A DNA stretch of 31,033 nucleotides from Selaginella moellendorffii. Lineage: Eukaryota; Streptophyta; Lycopodiopsida; Selaginellales; Selaginellaceae. Below are positions 9,358-20,289 of the stretch, one piece after another (the stretch's first letter is position 1; every line of letters begins with the position of its first letter). Under the pieces are notes generated by a model. The model was given only the letters and a program-made list of their open reading frames with translations. It did not search any database and was not told the origin of the DNA. A program made the position numbers and the translations under genes. The stretch is taken from assembly GCF_000143415.4 (NCBI RefSeq), contig NW_003314297.1:875356-906388 (forward strand). Direction: 5' to 3'.

Positions 9358-12300
9358 ATGGCTGACAAAAGGAAAAAAATGCCGCCTGTGGAGGAAGTTC
9401 TACAAGGATCTGTCGTCTACACACGATCCAACCTTGAAGGTTTTGTACAAAAAATCTGTTTTTGGGTGGTTTTCTAGTCTCAAAGCTATGCTTCCAGGCC
9501 CAAGGCTCACTGGGTTTCCCTTAAAATTGTCCGTGTGGCTCATGGAGAGTAGGCTCTTTGGTGGGATTCTATACAAGCACTTGCTCAAGACCAATGGGGT
9601 GTCAAAGGTATCTTACAAATATATATTTCTTTTCCTTTATTTTTTTTCTTTCTTTGTTTCGTTTGGCAGGTATTTGATGGCATAGATATTCCAGATGGGC
9701 CAATGTTCCTTCCAGAGTACCCAGCTCCTGGTAAAAGCTAGCTGGAGTTTTTTCAGTTTGTCTCTAGCTTTATAACTTTCATTTTTGCAGCCGAGGAACC
9801 GGATACACAGACTTGTGAAAGTGATGATCCTCTGCTTCGTGTGGAACAAGCTTGGAAATGTGTCCCGGATCATACCAACACGGACTATGCGTTTAGATTT
9901 TGGAGCATAAGAGATTATGCCGAGGCTTATAGATCCAAGAAACTAACGCCAACTCAGGTGAGCTTTCATGGTTATAGCTCTTGACATTCTTTTACCATCT
10001 TCGGGATTGCTCCAGGTTGCCGAGAGGTTCATCAAAGCTGTGGATGACTCGCAACGTAGAAATCCACCAATGGCTTACTTCGTGTCAATGGACAAACAGG
10101 ACTTACTCAAGCAAGCCGCTGCTTCCACGGAGAGGTTTGCAAATGGTGCGACTCGGTTTTCTTCTTTTCAACCAGTGTAGTAACTCCATCGTTTGGTGCA
10201 GGGAATCCCATCTCTATACTGGATGGAATTTTTATAGCGATCAAAGACGACATCGACTGCCTTCCTTACGAAACCAATGGTAACTCATTCTTCTCTACTG
10301 GAGACTTTAGTTTTCATCTAAAGAGCAACCACGCAGGAGCGTCGGTGTGGGTGAAAAAGATCCGAAAGACCAAGGATGATTCAGTCTGCGTTTCACGGCT
10401 GAGAAAATGCGGAGCCATCTTTCCTGGAAAAGCCAACATGCACGAGGTCGGCATGGGAACCACGGGAAACAATCCATTTTTCGGGTAAGCGCTTCGCAAG
10501 AGCTTTTTAGAATCCCCAAGCGTGGAAATTCCACCGTGTTGTTACTCTCAAGATTCGATCCATTTTTCACAGGACAGTGAGGAATCCATACGACGTTAAA
10601 CGCTACACCGGAGGATCTTCGTCGGGAAGCAGCGCTCTCGTCGCTTCAGGGCTGTGTCCAGCAGCTCTTGGAACCGACGTCGGAGGTTTCGCAAACAATT
10701 TTCGTTCATAAAACTTCCATCGATGCGTTTTGTATTTTTTTTTTTTTTTTCCTTCTTGAAGGTTCTATCAGAATTCCTTCTTCCTTGTGTGGAATCGTCG
10801 GGCTCAAAACCACCACTGGTCGCACGACATGCCGCGGGTATGTCTTGATCTCTTTTCTACTGCTCTTCCTAAAGTTTTCATGTTGCTGGTTTTCCAGAGG
10901 ATTAAAGGGAGGATGGAGCATGCTGTGCGTCGGTCCAATCGCGGCAAACATTGAGGATTTGATGATCGTGTAAGGAGCTTTTGCTTTTACAAAGATTGCG
11001 TATCACTGTATTGAATCTCATTGATGCAGCTATGCAGCTGTTCTTGGCAGTCATGAAAGCGATGTCCTCTACTCAAAACCTGTAAAACTCCTTAACACTT
11101 TGAATTTATTTTTCCTTACAGTGTATTCCTTTTGTGCAGCCGCCTCCCTGCTTTCCATTGCTTGAGAAAAATTCCATCCTAGGCAATCTAAAGTTTGGAA
11201 AATACTCCAAGGTACTTCACAGCACTTGAGATTTGGAAGTTCTGATCGAGAAGTCATGCCAGTGGTATTACGACGTGTTGGATCAAGAAATAACCAAGGC
11301 TTGCGACAGAACACTCGACGCGCTTAAAAGCGAGTTTGGCACTGAGGCAAGAACAACAGAATTTCCTCTTCGTCTTTCTCAACTAGTTCTCGTCTATGCT
11401 CAAACTTCCACGCTGCAGACTGTCGAGATCGTGATTCCGGAGCTTGAGGAACTTCGCGCTGCGCACTTGGTAACTTGCGGATCAGAGATCATGACCTCCC
11501 TCAACCACGACTACAACTACGTGTAAGTTTTTACCTTCCCCTTTGAAGCTAACAAGGAAAGGTTCTTCAACGCTCTTTCTTGTGTCTCGGCAGTAGAAAG
11601 GATATAAGTTACGAGGTGAGAGGGACACTGGCGATTTTTAAGCATTTCAATGCGAGCTACTACATAGGTTCTCAATGTCTAAGGTGTGCTTTGTCTTGGC
11701 ATTTCTTTCTAATCTCGATAGAAATCTCGACAGGCGGCGCAACATGTACTATTATATGGAGGCATTTAAAAAGGTCGACATTATCGTTGTACCAACGACA
11801 CCGTAAGCGTAGAGAGAAAAAAAAAAAGGTTTTCTTTTCCAAATTTTAATTTTTTTTTTTTTTACTTGTTTAGATGCACAGCTCCAGTGATACCACAGGA
11901 CTCGTTAAGCATAGGTGAATCAGACTTCGTAAAAGTTGGTAAGAGCTTTTATTCCGGCTCTAAGTAAAAGAAGTATAAACTCTCTTGTCACAGGGACTTT
12001 GATGAGATTCATCGCGACTGGCAACTTGCTTGGCCTTCCCTGTCTTAGCGTCCCGGTCGGTACCAAAATCGATTTCATCTATCCTCTCGTCCAAATCTTT
12101 GACGAGCTTTTCCTTCGCAGGTTGGCTATGACGAACAAGGGCTGCCAATTGGCCTTCAGCTCATCGGCCGTCCATGGCAAGAAGCAACGCTCCTGAGAGT
12201 AGGATTTGCAATCCAGGTAACGAATTCATCACCGTTTCTTTTCTTTCAATGCATTCTTCTCTCTCTCTGAGCTCGCGTTCTATCAACAACAGGAGCTTCA

Positions 12301-12367
12301 CGCGGCTGCAAGGAAGGCCCCCAAAGTAATTTACGATCTTCTAGAGCCGACCATAGAAATGATTTAA
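9358..12367 (+). CDS. FAAH: Fatty acid amide hydrolase (amidase-signature enzyme)
   Basis: Plant FAAH hydrolyses N-acylethanolamines to a free fatty acid and ethanolamine at endomembranes. Nineteen coding exons give 605 aa, close to Arabidopsis FAAH (about 607). They are 9358-9439, 9486-9607, 9670-9730, 9791-9957, 10016-10145, 10202-10279, 10337-10484, 10573-10685, 10762-10837, 10898-10969, 11030-11081, 11140-11211, 11263-11346, 11419-11522, 11594-11683, 11734-11802, 11874-11938, 11994-12055, 12121-12216 and 12293-12367 (the pair at 11263-11522 is one exon if the 72-nt GC-AG intron is retained). The amidase triad is visible: Lys202 in IAIKDDID, the cis-Ser in [10 protein letters not shown] (about residue 278), and the nucleophile Ser302 in [12 protein letters not shown]. 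The family motif GTDGGGS reads GTDVGGS here. Phase is consistent throughout. The stop lies 21 bp from that of the convergent phosphatase gene. Confidence 0.9.
11347..11418 (+). other. In-frame 72-nt GC-AG intron (or retained exon piece) in FAAH
   Basis: After ...KSEFGTE the exon continues with GAG|GCAAGAACA, a classic non-canonical GC donor, and 72 nt later ends in CTGCAG|ACTGTCGAG. The stretch has no stop and is a multiple of three, so an ORF reads through it. Related plant FAAH proteins, as I remember them, go directly from this helix to the VEIVxPELEE segment, which favours removal as an intron. Retention would add 24 residues. Confidence 0.55.
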
Positions 12368-12388
12368 GAAGAGATCGTACCATTTGAT

Positions 12389-14073
12389 TCATTTCTTAAG
12401 ACGCTGTTCTGTTTGGGCCGAAGATTCGCAATCACCAGTTTGAATGAGATCCTGCAGCTCGTCTAACACTGCCGCATAGATAAAGTGGTACTGTGCCTGC
12501 AACGTCAAAACTAAGCTTAGTACATAATGATCTCGAATTCTTTTATAATTTCATTACCTTTGTCTGTACCATTCCATATCTGTGATCCCTCAAACGCATA
12601 ACTGTATCTTGGAGATTGACAGCAGTCAAGTCACCTTTCAGTATCCTTCGCAAAGTTTGGTCGATTCCAATATATGCCCCACTTCGTCCAATCCCAGCAC
12701 TAGATAGAATACGGCGCAGTTTAAAGAAAAGCCGTGATGGACATGGCGGAGTTTACCTGCAGTGGACGACAATGGGACCGGCATCGTCCGGTATCGTGCT
12801 TATGCATCGATAGAGCTCCCGAATTGGTCTTGTATACGCTGGAACTCCGTGGTCTGGCCAGTGAAGGTACTCCAAATGCAAAACGCACAAAGGAGGTTCT
12901 TGAGTGAGCTACGCAAGAGACACCTGCTAGTTTTTCAGAATCACAGATAAATCCAGGACCAACATACCTCGACAGGCTGGACTTCAAATACTCTCTTCGT
13001 AATCGAGTGACTACTGTGGCCAAGACCTTTGTTTGTCACTCTCAGACGACCATAAACTTGTTGCTCATTAGCTGCTGGTGGAAAATACGGTGCGCATTTA
13101 TCCTGTTGTAGAAAGCGTGAGTAGAAGAAGCATGGAAGCATGGGATGGGATTTACCAGGCTACCATGCACCAAACTCGTCAGCATGATAATGGCGGGACA
13201 CCTCTGCTGCATCACCATCTCCCAAAAATCCGCTATAGTTGTTTTCAAGGGCCCCTGTGTCGCAATAAACGAATGACCAAACGCGGGAGACTGTTGCAAC
13301 ACACAAAGTAAGCATCTCGTGAAGCCGCGTAGAATGCAAGTAAAGTAACCTCTACGAAATTCGCGTTGATGTAGTCAGAGTCGGATTCTTTAGTTTTTCG
13401 TAGTATCACACGCGTCTCATCAACTAGCAGCGAGAAAAAAAATCAAGGATCTACAGCCAACTTGGAAGAGAATGAAGGGACAGAAAAAAGGATACAAGGC
13501 AGCACGTCGCTGTATCTGTCTTTGTTGTAACATGCATTTGACGCGGCCGCTTTGAATTTCCCAATAAGTTCTCGTTTCGGTAACGAGCTAAGCTGCGAGA
13601 GATCGAAACAATTGAGTTTGTAGATAGCAATGAAGTGCACTGTAGAACAAGCAATCACAACTTTCCAGACCAAGATAGAGAAGAAAGACCAAAAGACAAT
13701 CTATATGAAGAACACGAAGCAATCAAGCAAGAAAAAAGAAAAATTCTAAAACAATACGAACCCTGAGGGAGGAGAATTCCCTGTAAATGCTCTCCGGCCT
13801 CTCCAGCTTCCAGTTAATCGCATCAAACGCCTCCTTGCAAGCAGCGATCTCCGCGGGAGTGAGCTCGGGCTTCCAGAAGCAATCGCTGTCCCCAGCTACC
13901 ACTGCGCTGCTGGAAGTCAAGGAGAAATCCTTCCCGGCCGAAGAGCAAGGGATTCTTGGCATGGCTGAGACGCGCTGCGGGAGCGTAGGCGTGGCAGGAG
14001 AATTGGAAGTCATTCTCGGCCCGGAAAACGACCAGCACCAGGAGCTCAGATTACCCCGAAATCCCAGTGGCAT
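12389..14073 (-). CDS. PTP1: Protein tyrosine phosphatase, PTP1 type
   Basis: This is a classical cytosolic tyrosine-specific phosphatase that removes phosphate from phosphotyrosine. In Arabidopsis PTP1 acts on MAP kinases. Eight minus-strand exons (14073-13762, 13592-13496, 13423-13350, 13290-13156, 13102-12968, 12908-12757, 12699-12558, 12496-12389) join in phase to 384 aa. Visible motifs in order are [36 protein letters not shown] with FWEMVMQQ, the WPD loop [11 protein letters not shown] with general acid Asp270, the P-loop [13 protein letters not shown] with nucleophile Cys301 and Arg307, and the Q-loop [18 protein letters not shown]. The N-terminal ~90 residues are Ser/Pro-rich and unassigned. 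Met1 is the first in-frame ATG of exon 1, but Met21 (14013) is an alternative start. The promoter is shared with the divergent KH gene. Confidence 0.9.
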
Positions 14074-14184
14074 CTATCTCCTACTCCCGAGATCTTGGAG
14101 AAGATCGAAAAGAAAATCAAACCTAGGAGCCGCGCCGCGCCGCGCCATGGATCGCAAGATCAAACATTCCGACAAGGGAAAAAC

Positions 14185-14273
14185 AAGCCGTTGGATCGCT
14201 GCATTACGATCCGGAAGTACTGCCCAATGATAGCCGTTAGAAGTATTACGTTGGGGAGGTGCCAGCCGTTGGA
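14185..14273 (-). promoter_or_regulatory. Three MSA-like (AACGG) elements upstream of PTP1
   Basis: On the minus strand, TCCAACGGCTT (14195-14185), TCTAACGGCTA (14241-14231) and TCCAACGGCTG (14273-14263) lie 110-200 bp upstream of the PTP1 start. The middle one matches the published plant MSA consensus YCYAACGGYYA exactly, and the outer two match all but the last base. MSA elements are bound by three-repeat MYB factors and mark G2/M-phase genes. Function here is inference. Confidence 0.45.
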
Positions 14274-14307
14274 TCTAGACCCGATTTAACCTGTTGACTG
14301 GCTAGTC

Positions 14308-14319
14308 TTTATATATAAG
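14308..14319 (+). promoter_or_regulatory. Possible TATA box of the KH gene
   Basis: The motif ctttatatataa sits about 225 bp upstream of the KH-protein start codon, in an otherwise GC-balanced intergenic region (14074-14543). It is a plausible core promoter if the leader is about 190-200 nt long. The sequence alone cannot show the transcription start. Confidence 0.35.
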
Positions 14320-14543
14320 CTTTTTTATTTACCGCATCCATTAACCGCGCCCTTTCCCACCGTGACTTTTACTTTTTATCCTGGGCTGTATACCCTGTTC
14401 CTTGTATGAGAGAAAGGCCTTTGACACTTCACATGGAAGTGGCTTCTCTGTGAATCGCTTAGAGAAGACCCTAGGTATTTCATTTGGGAGAGGAGTTCTT
14501 GAGCGATGCGCGTGTGAGGCGGGAGGGAGATTGTGAGAGAGAG

Positions 14544-16356
14544 ATGGAGGCTGAGGAGGCAGCGGCGGGAGGAGGAGGGGAGGATTTGGCGAGATCGAGC
14601 TTCGGCGAGGAGGAGGCGGCGGGGACAGCGGCGCCAGCGAACGGGGTCGCTGCTTCTCCAGGTTAGGTCTTTGCTCGCATTGCTGTGAGGGAATTTGCAA
14701 GATTTGAGGCTGGATCTGGCGCCCTGAGGCGAAATTTTTCTTGTCGGATCGATCGCAATGCGCCAGCCGAATGTAGATTTTGCCAGCTTCCTGGAGCTGC
14801 GCAAGAGAGAGTGATGCATTGCCTGCTAGATAGGTGGAGTCTCGACCCTAGAAGTCACAAGGAGAGAAAGAGAGAGAGAGAGAGAGAGGAGAGTGAGAGG
14901 TGGAGTTCTAGAGGCATAATTTTGCTCCAAATTGGACTTCTAGGACGGAGGATCTCATGGAATTTCTTTTTGCAGAAAACAATGCTGGTGAAACTACGAC
15001 GAACTTGAGATTCCTAGTGACCAACACGGCTGCCGGATCAGTGATTGGCAAGGGAGGTTCCACCATTAGCGACTTTCAAGCTCAATCTGGAGCTCGAATT
15101 CAGTTGTCCCGGAACCATGAATACTTCCCCGGTACCTCAGATCGCGTCGCTGTATTGAGTGGGTCCCTAGCAGACGTCTTGACTGCGTTTCAGCTCATCA
15201 TCTCAAAGATTATCAAAGATGTAAGGTCGGATCTCTATCCTTGAGTTTCAGCTCTGTCTTCTAGTTTCTTATTCGGGCCTGTTTGTGTTTTGTCTTTTTT
15301 TTTTTTCCCCTCTTGGCAGGACAACCAAGATGATACAAAATCCATTCAGGTGAAGCTTTTGGTTCCCAAGACTGTCTGCGGGGCAATCATTGGAAAGGGA
15401 GGCTCCAACATCAAGTAAGCAAGTAGAGACTTATTTTTTCTTTCTGTTTCCCAGCCAGCTTATGGCCGTTTTTGTTAGAAAATTCGTTGAGGACTCGCAA
15501 GCCAGTATCAAACTCTCATCGCAAGATCAGCTTCTCCCCGGCGTGATTGATCGCATCGTCACCATCGGAGGAAATGTCGACCAGATTATAAAAGCGGTCA
15601 CGCTAATTCTTACAAAGCTGACGGAAGAATCGAGCTACACCGAGACCACAAGCACACCCCTCGTCTATCCAGGTACAGGGCCGACTCCTTTCATTGTCAG
15701 GTGTGTTTATCATGCGTCTCCAGGACTGCAAAATCTAAGAAGAAACGGCCCTGGCCCCCCAATGCCAGTTGCGTATGGTGCTCCAAGCATTTTGTCTGCG
15801 CGGGTAAGTTTCTAAAACTTCCAAAGCTTGTACTCGTCTCTCAATTTCTTTTCTCGTCTCGCAGGGTATGATGGCGCCGGTGATCGCGTTGCAACCCCCT
15901 TATCAGATGGCACTACCAGTCGTTGAAGTGGGGGCACTCACATCTTCAGTTACAATTGGTATACCTGACGAGCACATCGGATTCATTCTAGGCCGGGCTG
16001 GCAAGACGCTTCAAGAACTCCAGCAGGTAACTCTTCCCTTCTTCCCATCGTTACGTTACAAATCAAACCAAAAAACCTCTGCAGTCTAGCGGCGCGAAGA
16101 TCAAAGTTTCTGACCGAGGAGATTTTGTTACGGGCACAGAGTATAGGTAACTTGGCCAAGCTTCCAATCTAGTATTCATCTTTGCTTCTTTCTTTTCAGG
16201 AAAGTAACCATGATAGGCAGCGGAGAAGCCATCCAAGCGGCTCAATTTTTGCTGACACAGAAGGTCCAACAGAGCTTGGCATCGGATTATGAGCGAGACA
16301 ACACCAAGCAGCCCAACAACAACAGCCTCCAAAATCATCAAAACCAACAGCCATAG
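14544..16356 (+). CDS. BTR1: Triple-KH RNA-binding protein (BTR1/Nova-like)
   Basis: This is a predicted single-stranded RNA-binding protein with three KH domains, closest in wording to plant BTR1 and animal Nova/PCBP proteins. Eight exons (14544-14661, 14976-15220, 15320-15414, 15479-15672, 15724-15803, 15865-16026, 16085-16146, 16200-16356) join in phase to 370 aa. An acidic Ala/Gly-rich leader (1-40) precedes KH1 (about 49-118, GKGG at 64-67, then ARIQLSRNHEYFPGTSDR). KH2 (about 130-200) has GKGG at 146-149. A Gly/Pro/Tyr-rich linker follows, then KH3 (about 272-345) with a GRAG loop at 287-290 and AKIKVSDRGDFVTGTEYRKV. The C-terminus is Asn/Gln-rich. KH2 and KH3 are each split by an intron near their centre. 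The start is the first in-frame ATG. Intron 1 is long (314 nt) and holds a GA microsatellite. Confidence 0.9.
14869..14888. repeat. (AG)10 microsatellite
   Basis: A perfect AG dinucleotide run lies in intron 1 of the KH gene, flanked by further GA-rich sequence (14855-14900). GA-rich tracts are common in plant leaders and first introns. Confidence 0.85.
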
Positions 16357-16617
16357 CCAAACCAAAAACAAAAATTTACACAGGAAAAACTAAGATACCG
16401 GATCAAGATCAAAGGTCACAATGTAAGCGTTGGAGAGAGAACCCTTGGGTGCTGTTTTTTCCTTTTTTTTTCCTTCCACTATTCTTTGATTGATTCGTAA
16501 CAGGTACATATTTATACACAAACACTCGTGTTAGTAAAGCTTTAGAGCGACGGCTAGGATAAGTTTTGCGTGTCGCGCATCCGACGGCTGTAGCAAGTTT
16601 GGCACCGACGGTAGGGA

Positions 16618-16625
16618 TGGGCCCA
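16618..16625 (+). promoter_or_regulatory. TGGGCCCA palindrome, site II-like
   Basis: TGGGCCCA lies 127 bp upstream of the start of the HR-like gene. TGGGCC motifs (site II) are common in promoters of plant housekeeping and growth genes. Just upstream, CGACGG(C)T recurs three times (about 16549, 16581 and 16605). The intergenic stretch 16357-16751 otherwise shows only the 3' end of the KH gene. Confidence 0.3.
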
Positions 16626-16751
16626 ACAAAAGGCAATTCTTATTTGTTTTTTCTTCCCTCTTTGCTGGGTTGGGCTTTGGCGCAGCAGGCGGGAAAGCGG
16701 CATCGAGGGTTTCCTCCACGCGCGCTTCTGGGGAGCGTCGCCGCCGGAGCC

Positions 16752-17570
16752 ATGGGATTCATGTCCTTCGCCGGCCGCGTCTTCTTCTCCGCGATCTTCA
16801 TCCTCTCCGCCTGGCAAAAGTGAGTGATTCCTCTCTCCTCTTGCCTCTTCTTTCGCGATTCCCATCGAAATCTTTGCTGCTTTGCGGTTTCGTCGAGATC
16901 CCCTTGCAGATCTATTCGCTGTGCTCATGTGTGTGGGATTTTCTTTCCAGGATCAGCGAGTTTGGGTCCGATGGAGGACTGTCGCTCAAGACGCTGGAGC
17001 CGAAGTTCGCACTGTTCAAGCAGCATGTGTCATCCACGTTGCATTTCGAGATCCCAGGCGTGAATGTAAGAAAGAGTGGAGAGCGTCTTTCTTCTCTTTT
17101 GCTTTTCTTTCTCCCTTTAACTTTTAGTTTCGCAGCTCAAGTACTTGCTCATGGCTGCTATAGCGGCCGAAGGATTGGGGGCGATTCTCTTCACTTGTGG
17201 AAGCACCATAGGCGCTTATCTTCTGGTCTGTTTACTGTTTCCAAAAGTCTTTTGCTTGAGTTTGTATGAATGCTACTTGGGCTTTTCTATTCCTTCCTCT
17301 TGAATGCTCAAAGCTTGTCTTGGTGCAGATGATATTTATCGCCACCGTCACGCCGATTATGCACGACTTTTACAACTACGAGCTCTCCAATCCTGCGTAT
17401 GTCCGAGAGTTCATGCAATTCCTCAAGGTACCTTCACTGTGTTGATGGAACTATGTTAAACTTCTCTGTCTTTGCAGAACCTGTCCATCTTTGGAGCTCT
17501 CCTCTTCTACTTGGGCATGGTGAACTCGCAGAGGCTGAAGAAGAAGAGCATCAAATCCAAGACCAACTGA
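16752..17570 (+). CDS. HR-like lesion-inducing family membrane protein
   Basis: This is a small integral membrane protein of the plant HR_lesion family (related to DoxX-type four-helix proteins). Members were named for lesion formation when overexpressed, and their biochemical role is unclear. Five exons (16752-16819, 16951-17065, 17136-17225, 17329-17427, 17478-17570) join in phase to 154 aa, the usual family length. It begins MGFMSFAGRVFFSAIFILSA, a first hydrophobic helix followed by a Trp (WQK). Further helices are LKYLLMAAIAAEGLGAILFT, the stretch around MIFIATVTPIMHDFYNYEL, and LSIFGALLFYLGMV. The C-terminus is basic (QRLKKKSIKSKTN). The HDFYN motif after the third helix is typical of the family. 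It converges with the NPF transporter gene, with 189 bp between stop codons. Confidence 0.88.
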
Positions 17571-17759
17571 GGTAGAAGTCCATGGTCATGCTTCAATTTT
17601 GTTTAGAAACTCCTCCTTAAGCATTTGTAGATTTTGTCCATTGATACGATCAAGTTGAATCTCAAACTTAATCATCCATGAATGTTTTATATCTAAAGAA
17701 TCGAGGGAACCTCCCATATAAACAATGAATCCTGGAGCGAAAAGAATGAACACAACGCC

Positions 17760-19819
17760 CTACACGACCGGCGGATCAATCACGCTCGTCTCCTTGTACT
17801 TGTAGCCTCTCGCGCAGCGCACATACCACAGCACGTTCACCGCCGCTATCCCGGCCATGGTCGCAAAGTAGTAATCCAAGTGACCACGATTCAAGTTGTT
17901 TGAAATCCACCCGGGGCTGGAGCCGCTGCGCGTGATCTTGGTCACCACCGAGATCATCAGGCTGTTGGTGTAGTATCCCAGTCCGTAAGTCGTGAGCGCC
18001 AGGGCGGTCCCCAAGCTCCTCATGGAGTCCGGTGCCTGCTCGTAGAAGAACTCGAGCTGCCCGACGAACGTGAAAGTCTCGGCCATCCCGATGAGCGAGT
18101 ACTGCGGCACTTGCCAGAAGATGGTCATTGGAACCGGGTTCACTGCGTCGTCTACCATCCCCAGCGTCGCGGCCATCTCCAAGCGCTTTCTCTCCACTAA
18201 ACAGGCCGACACCATCGGGAAGATGGAGAGGAAGAGGCCGATTCCCATGCGCTGGAGGAGAGTGAAGCCGTGGTGGCGTCCCGAGTATCTCCTCACGAGC
18301 TTCACGATGACGCGGTCGTAGAGTGGAACCATGAGGAGCACCGTCCCCACCTCGAAGAGGGACATGCACGCTGGCGGGACGTAGAAGTCCCGGGCGAGGC
18401 GCCGCTCCATTCTCGTGCCTTGCTCCACGAAGAGGCTGTACATCTGCGCGAAGACGGTCGAGAAGAAGATGTTGCTGGCCCAGATCGGCATGATGCTCAC
18501 GACTTGCTTCACGTCCTCCACCTCCGACACGGTGCATAAGTTCCACGGGCTTGGAGGCTGCTCCAGCATTCGATCGCGAGTAGTCACAGTGGCAGCCTTG
18601 TCGAGAAATCTAGAGAGAAGAAAGAAAGTTGTCGAGAGTTTTCTCTAGAAGAAAAAGAAACATGCAAGGCTTACTTGAATTCTTCCGTGTGCTCGATCTT
18701 CCTGCTTCCTTCGATGGCAGAGTTCTTGTCGTGGAAGCCATATAGAAAGGTTTCGTCGGAGGGGACTTCGACCATCCACTTGCGGCACGCCGCGACCAAA
18801 ACCTGTGCAACTCTGGTGAGCGCGCTGCCAGCGGGCCTCTTGTGCCTGTAGTATCTCCCACCCGCGAGATAGCACGAGATGGCCAGGACCATTGCCAAGG
18901 CCGGGATGGCGTAACCGAGTGACCAGCTAATGTTGTCCTGGACGTAAACCAGCACGGTGCTAGCGATGAGCGCGCCCAGGTTTATGGACAAGTAGAACCA
19001 GTTGAAGAAGTGGCTCTTCTTCTTCTTCTCCGACTTGTGCTCGTCGTCGAACTGGTCCGCTCCAAACGCTGAGACGCACGGCTTTATGCCTCCCATTCCC
19101 AAGGCCACCAAGTAGAGCGCGGTGTAGAAAACACTTAGCTGCCCGAGCGATGCCTTTGGGCATTTATGGACATCTGGTGGACAGTCGGGAGGCGTGAGCG
19201 ATGGTAAAGACGACGACAAAGTCAGCAAAACCAGCCCCTGAAGTAAAAAAAAAGAAACGTAAGAACAGGAGCTATGGCGAAAAAGCTATAGAGACGATAG
19301 AACTTACAACAACGTAGAGTGTCGAGAAGGCAGCAATAGTTTTGAATCGTCCCAGGAAAGAATCGGCGATGAAAGCGCCGATCAAAGGCGTGAGGTAGCC
19401 AGTGCCGGCCCAGACAGCCACATTCTTGGCAGCAGTAGCGTTGCCTTGGTGGAGCTCCTTGGTGAGATACATGACGAGGTTGGCATTGATCCCATAGAAC
19501 GCCAGCCTCTCGCAGCACTCGGTTCCTTGGAACAAGAAAAGAAAGATCGTCTCCTTTGCTTCAGTGAGAAAAGAGCTTACCAAGAATAAAAGCTGAGGTT
19601 CTCCATCCCCCGGTCTTGGATCGCAGCGCAGGCTGCCCAAACAAGTCGATCGATCCGTCCTGCGTGTAATCCAAAGCATCGCTGATGCTGCTGCTACTGC
19701 TTCCAGGCTTGGGCGAAGAGAAATCAGACAAAAAGCCCTACTCACGCGAACCAACTCACCCGCGATTCCTCCTCGCCGAGCAAGCGCGCACCGAGATCGC
19801 TGCTGGAATGCGACGCCAT
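17760..19819 (-). CDS. NPF/PTR proton-coupled peptide or nitrate transporter
   Basis: This is a major-facilitator transporter of the NRT1/PTR family, which uses the proton gradient to import di-/tripeptides, nitrate or hormones across membranes. Five minus-strand exons (19819-19760, 19707-19581, 19525-19308, 19237-18675, 18609-17760) join in phase to 605 aa, a normal NPF length. The N-terminus reads DALDYTQDGSIDLFGQPALR, as in plant NPFs. The ECCER motif (65-69) in TM1 is the ExxER proton-coupling motif. GGIKPCVSAFGADQFDD and the PTR2 signature FFNWFYLSINLG (212-223) follow. A large central loop carries a charged segment, and the second half has the expected TM7-12 hydrophobicity. Wording is nearest to NPF8 (PTR peptide transporters), but substrate cannot be read from sequence. 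Exon 2 uses a CCCAAG acceptor, the weakest junction in the model. Confidence 0.9.
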
Positions 19820-19938
19820 CGGCACAGCACGATTGAAGCGCTGGATTCGATTGATCGATTGGCCGGGGAGGCACCACCATGGATCGCGCTCCCTCCCTCC
19901 CTAGTTTTCTAGAGACAACCGAACATAAAGACTGTCCG

Positions 19939-19985
19939 ACGTGGCAGAGGAGCATCTGACGTTGGCAGGACACGTCACTAAACGT
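19939..19985. promoter_or_regulatory. Cluster of four ACGT cores upstream of the NPF gene
   Basis: ACGT occurs at 19939, 19959, 19972 and 19982, about 120-166 bp upstream of the NPF start codon. The contexts are gACGTggc, gACGTtgg, cACGTca and aACGTca. The first is an ABRE/G-box-like ACGTGGC. bZIP factors bind such cores, so ABA or stress control is possible but is inference. The rest of 19986-20289 shows nothing further. Confidence 0.4.
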
Positions 19986-20289
19986 CAAACCGATAAAACC
20001 TTAAAATTCCTCCAAAAAGGCGGCGTTACTTTTTCCGTATAAAACCAAGAAAGCCTTTGAATTCTTGTGGATGGAAAACGATGGCAAATGCATTGTTTCG
20101 CTCATCCTGTCAACTGGAAATTAAATCCAAAGTAAACTGGCAAAACTGTACAGCCCACCTGAAGACTGGCAAACTCCAAAAAACAATTTTTTTGCGGATC
20201 CTAGTGTAGCAAATCAAACCTTTTCAAGAACTGCAACACTCCTGAAAGTTGGAGGTCAGTTGTGCAAAAAGGCGAAAAACTTCAATGGA

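Noticed and set aside
14341-14819. Long minus-strand ORFs opposite KH exon 1
   Set aside because: They are antisense shadows of the GC-rich, low-complexity Ala/Gly/Glu leader; Pro/Ser-rich translations with no domain.
17776-18546. 256-aa minus-strand ORF overlapping the last NPF exon
   Set aside because: Off-frame reading of the transporter exon; Arg/His/Gly-rich with no family motif, while the other frame encodes clear NPF sequence.
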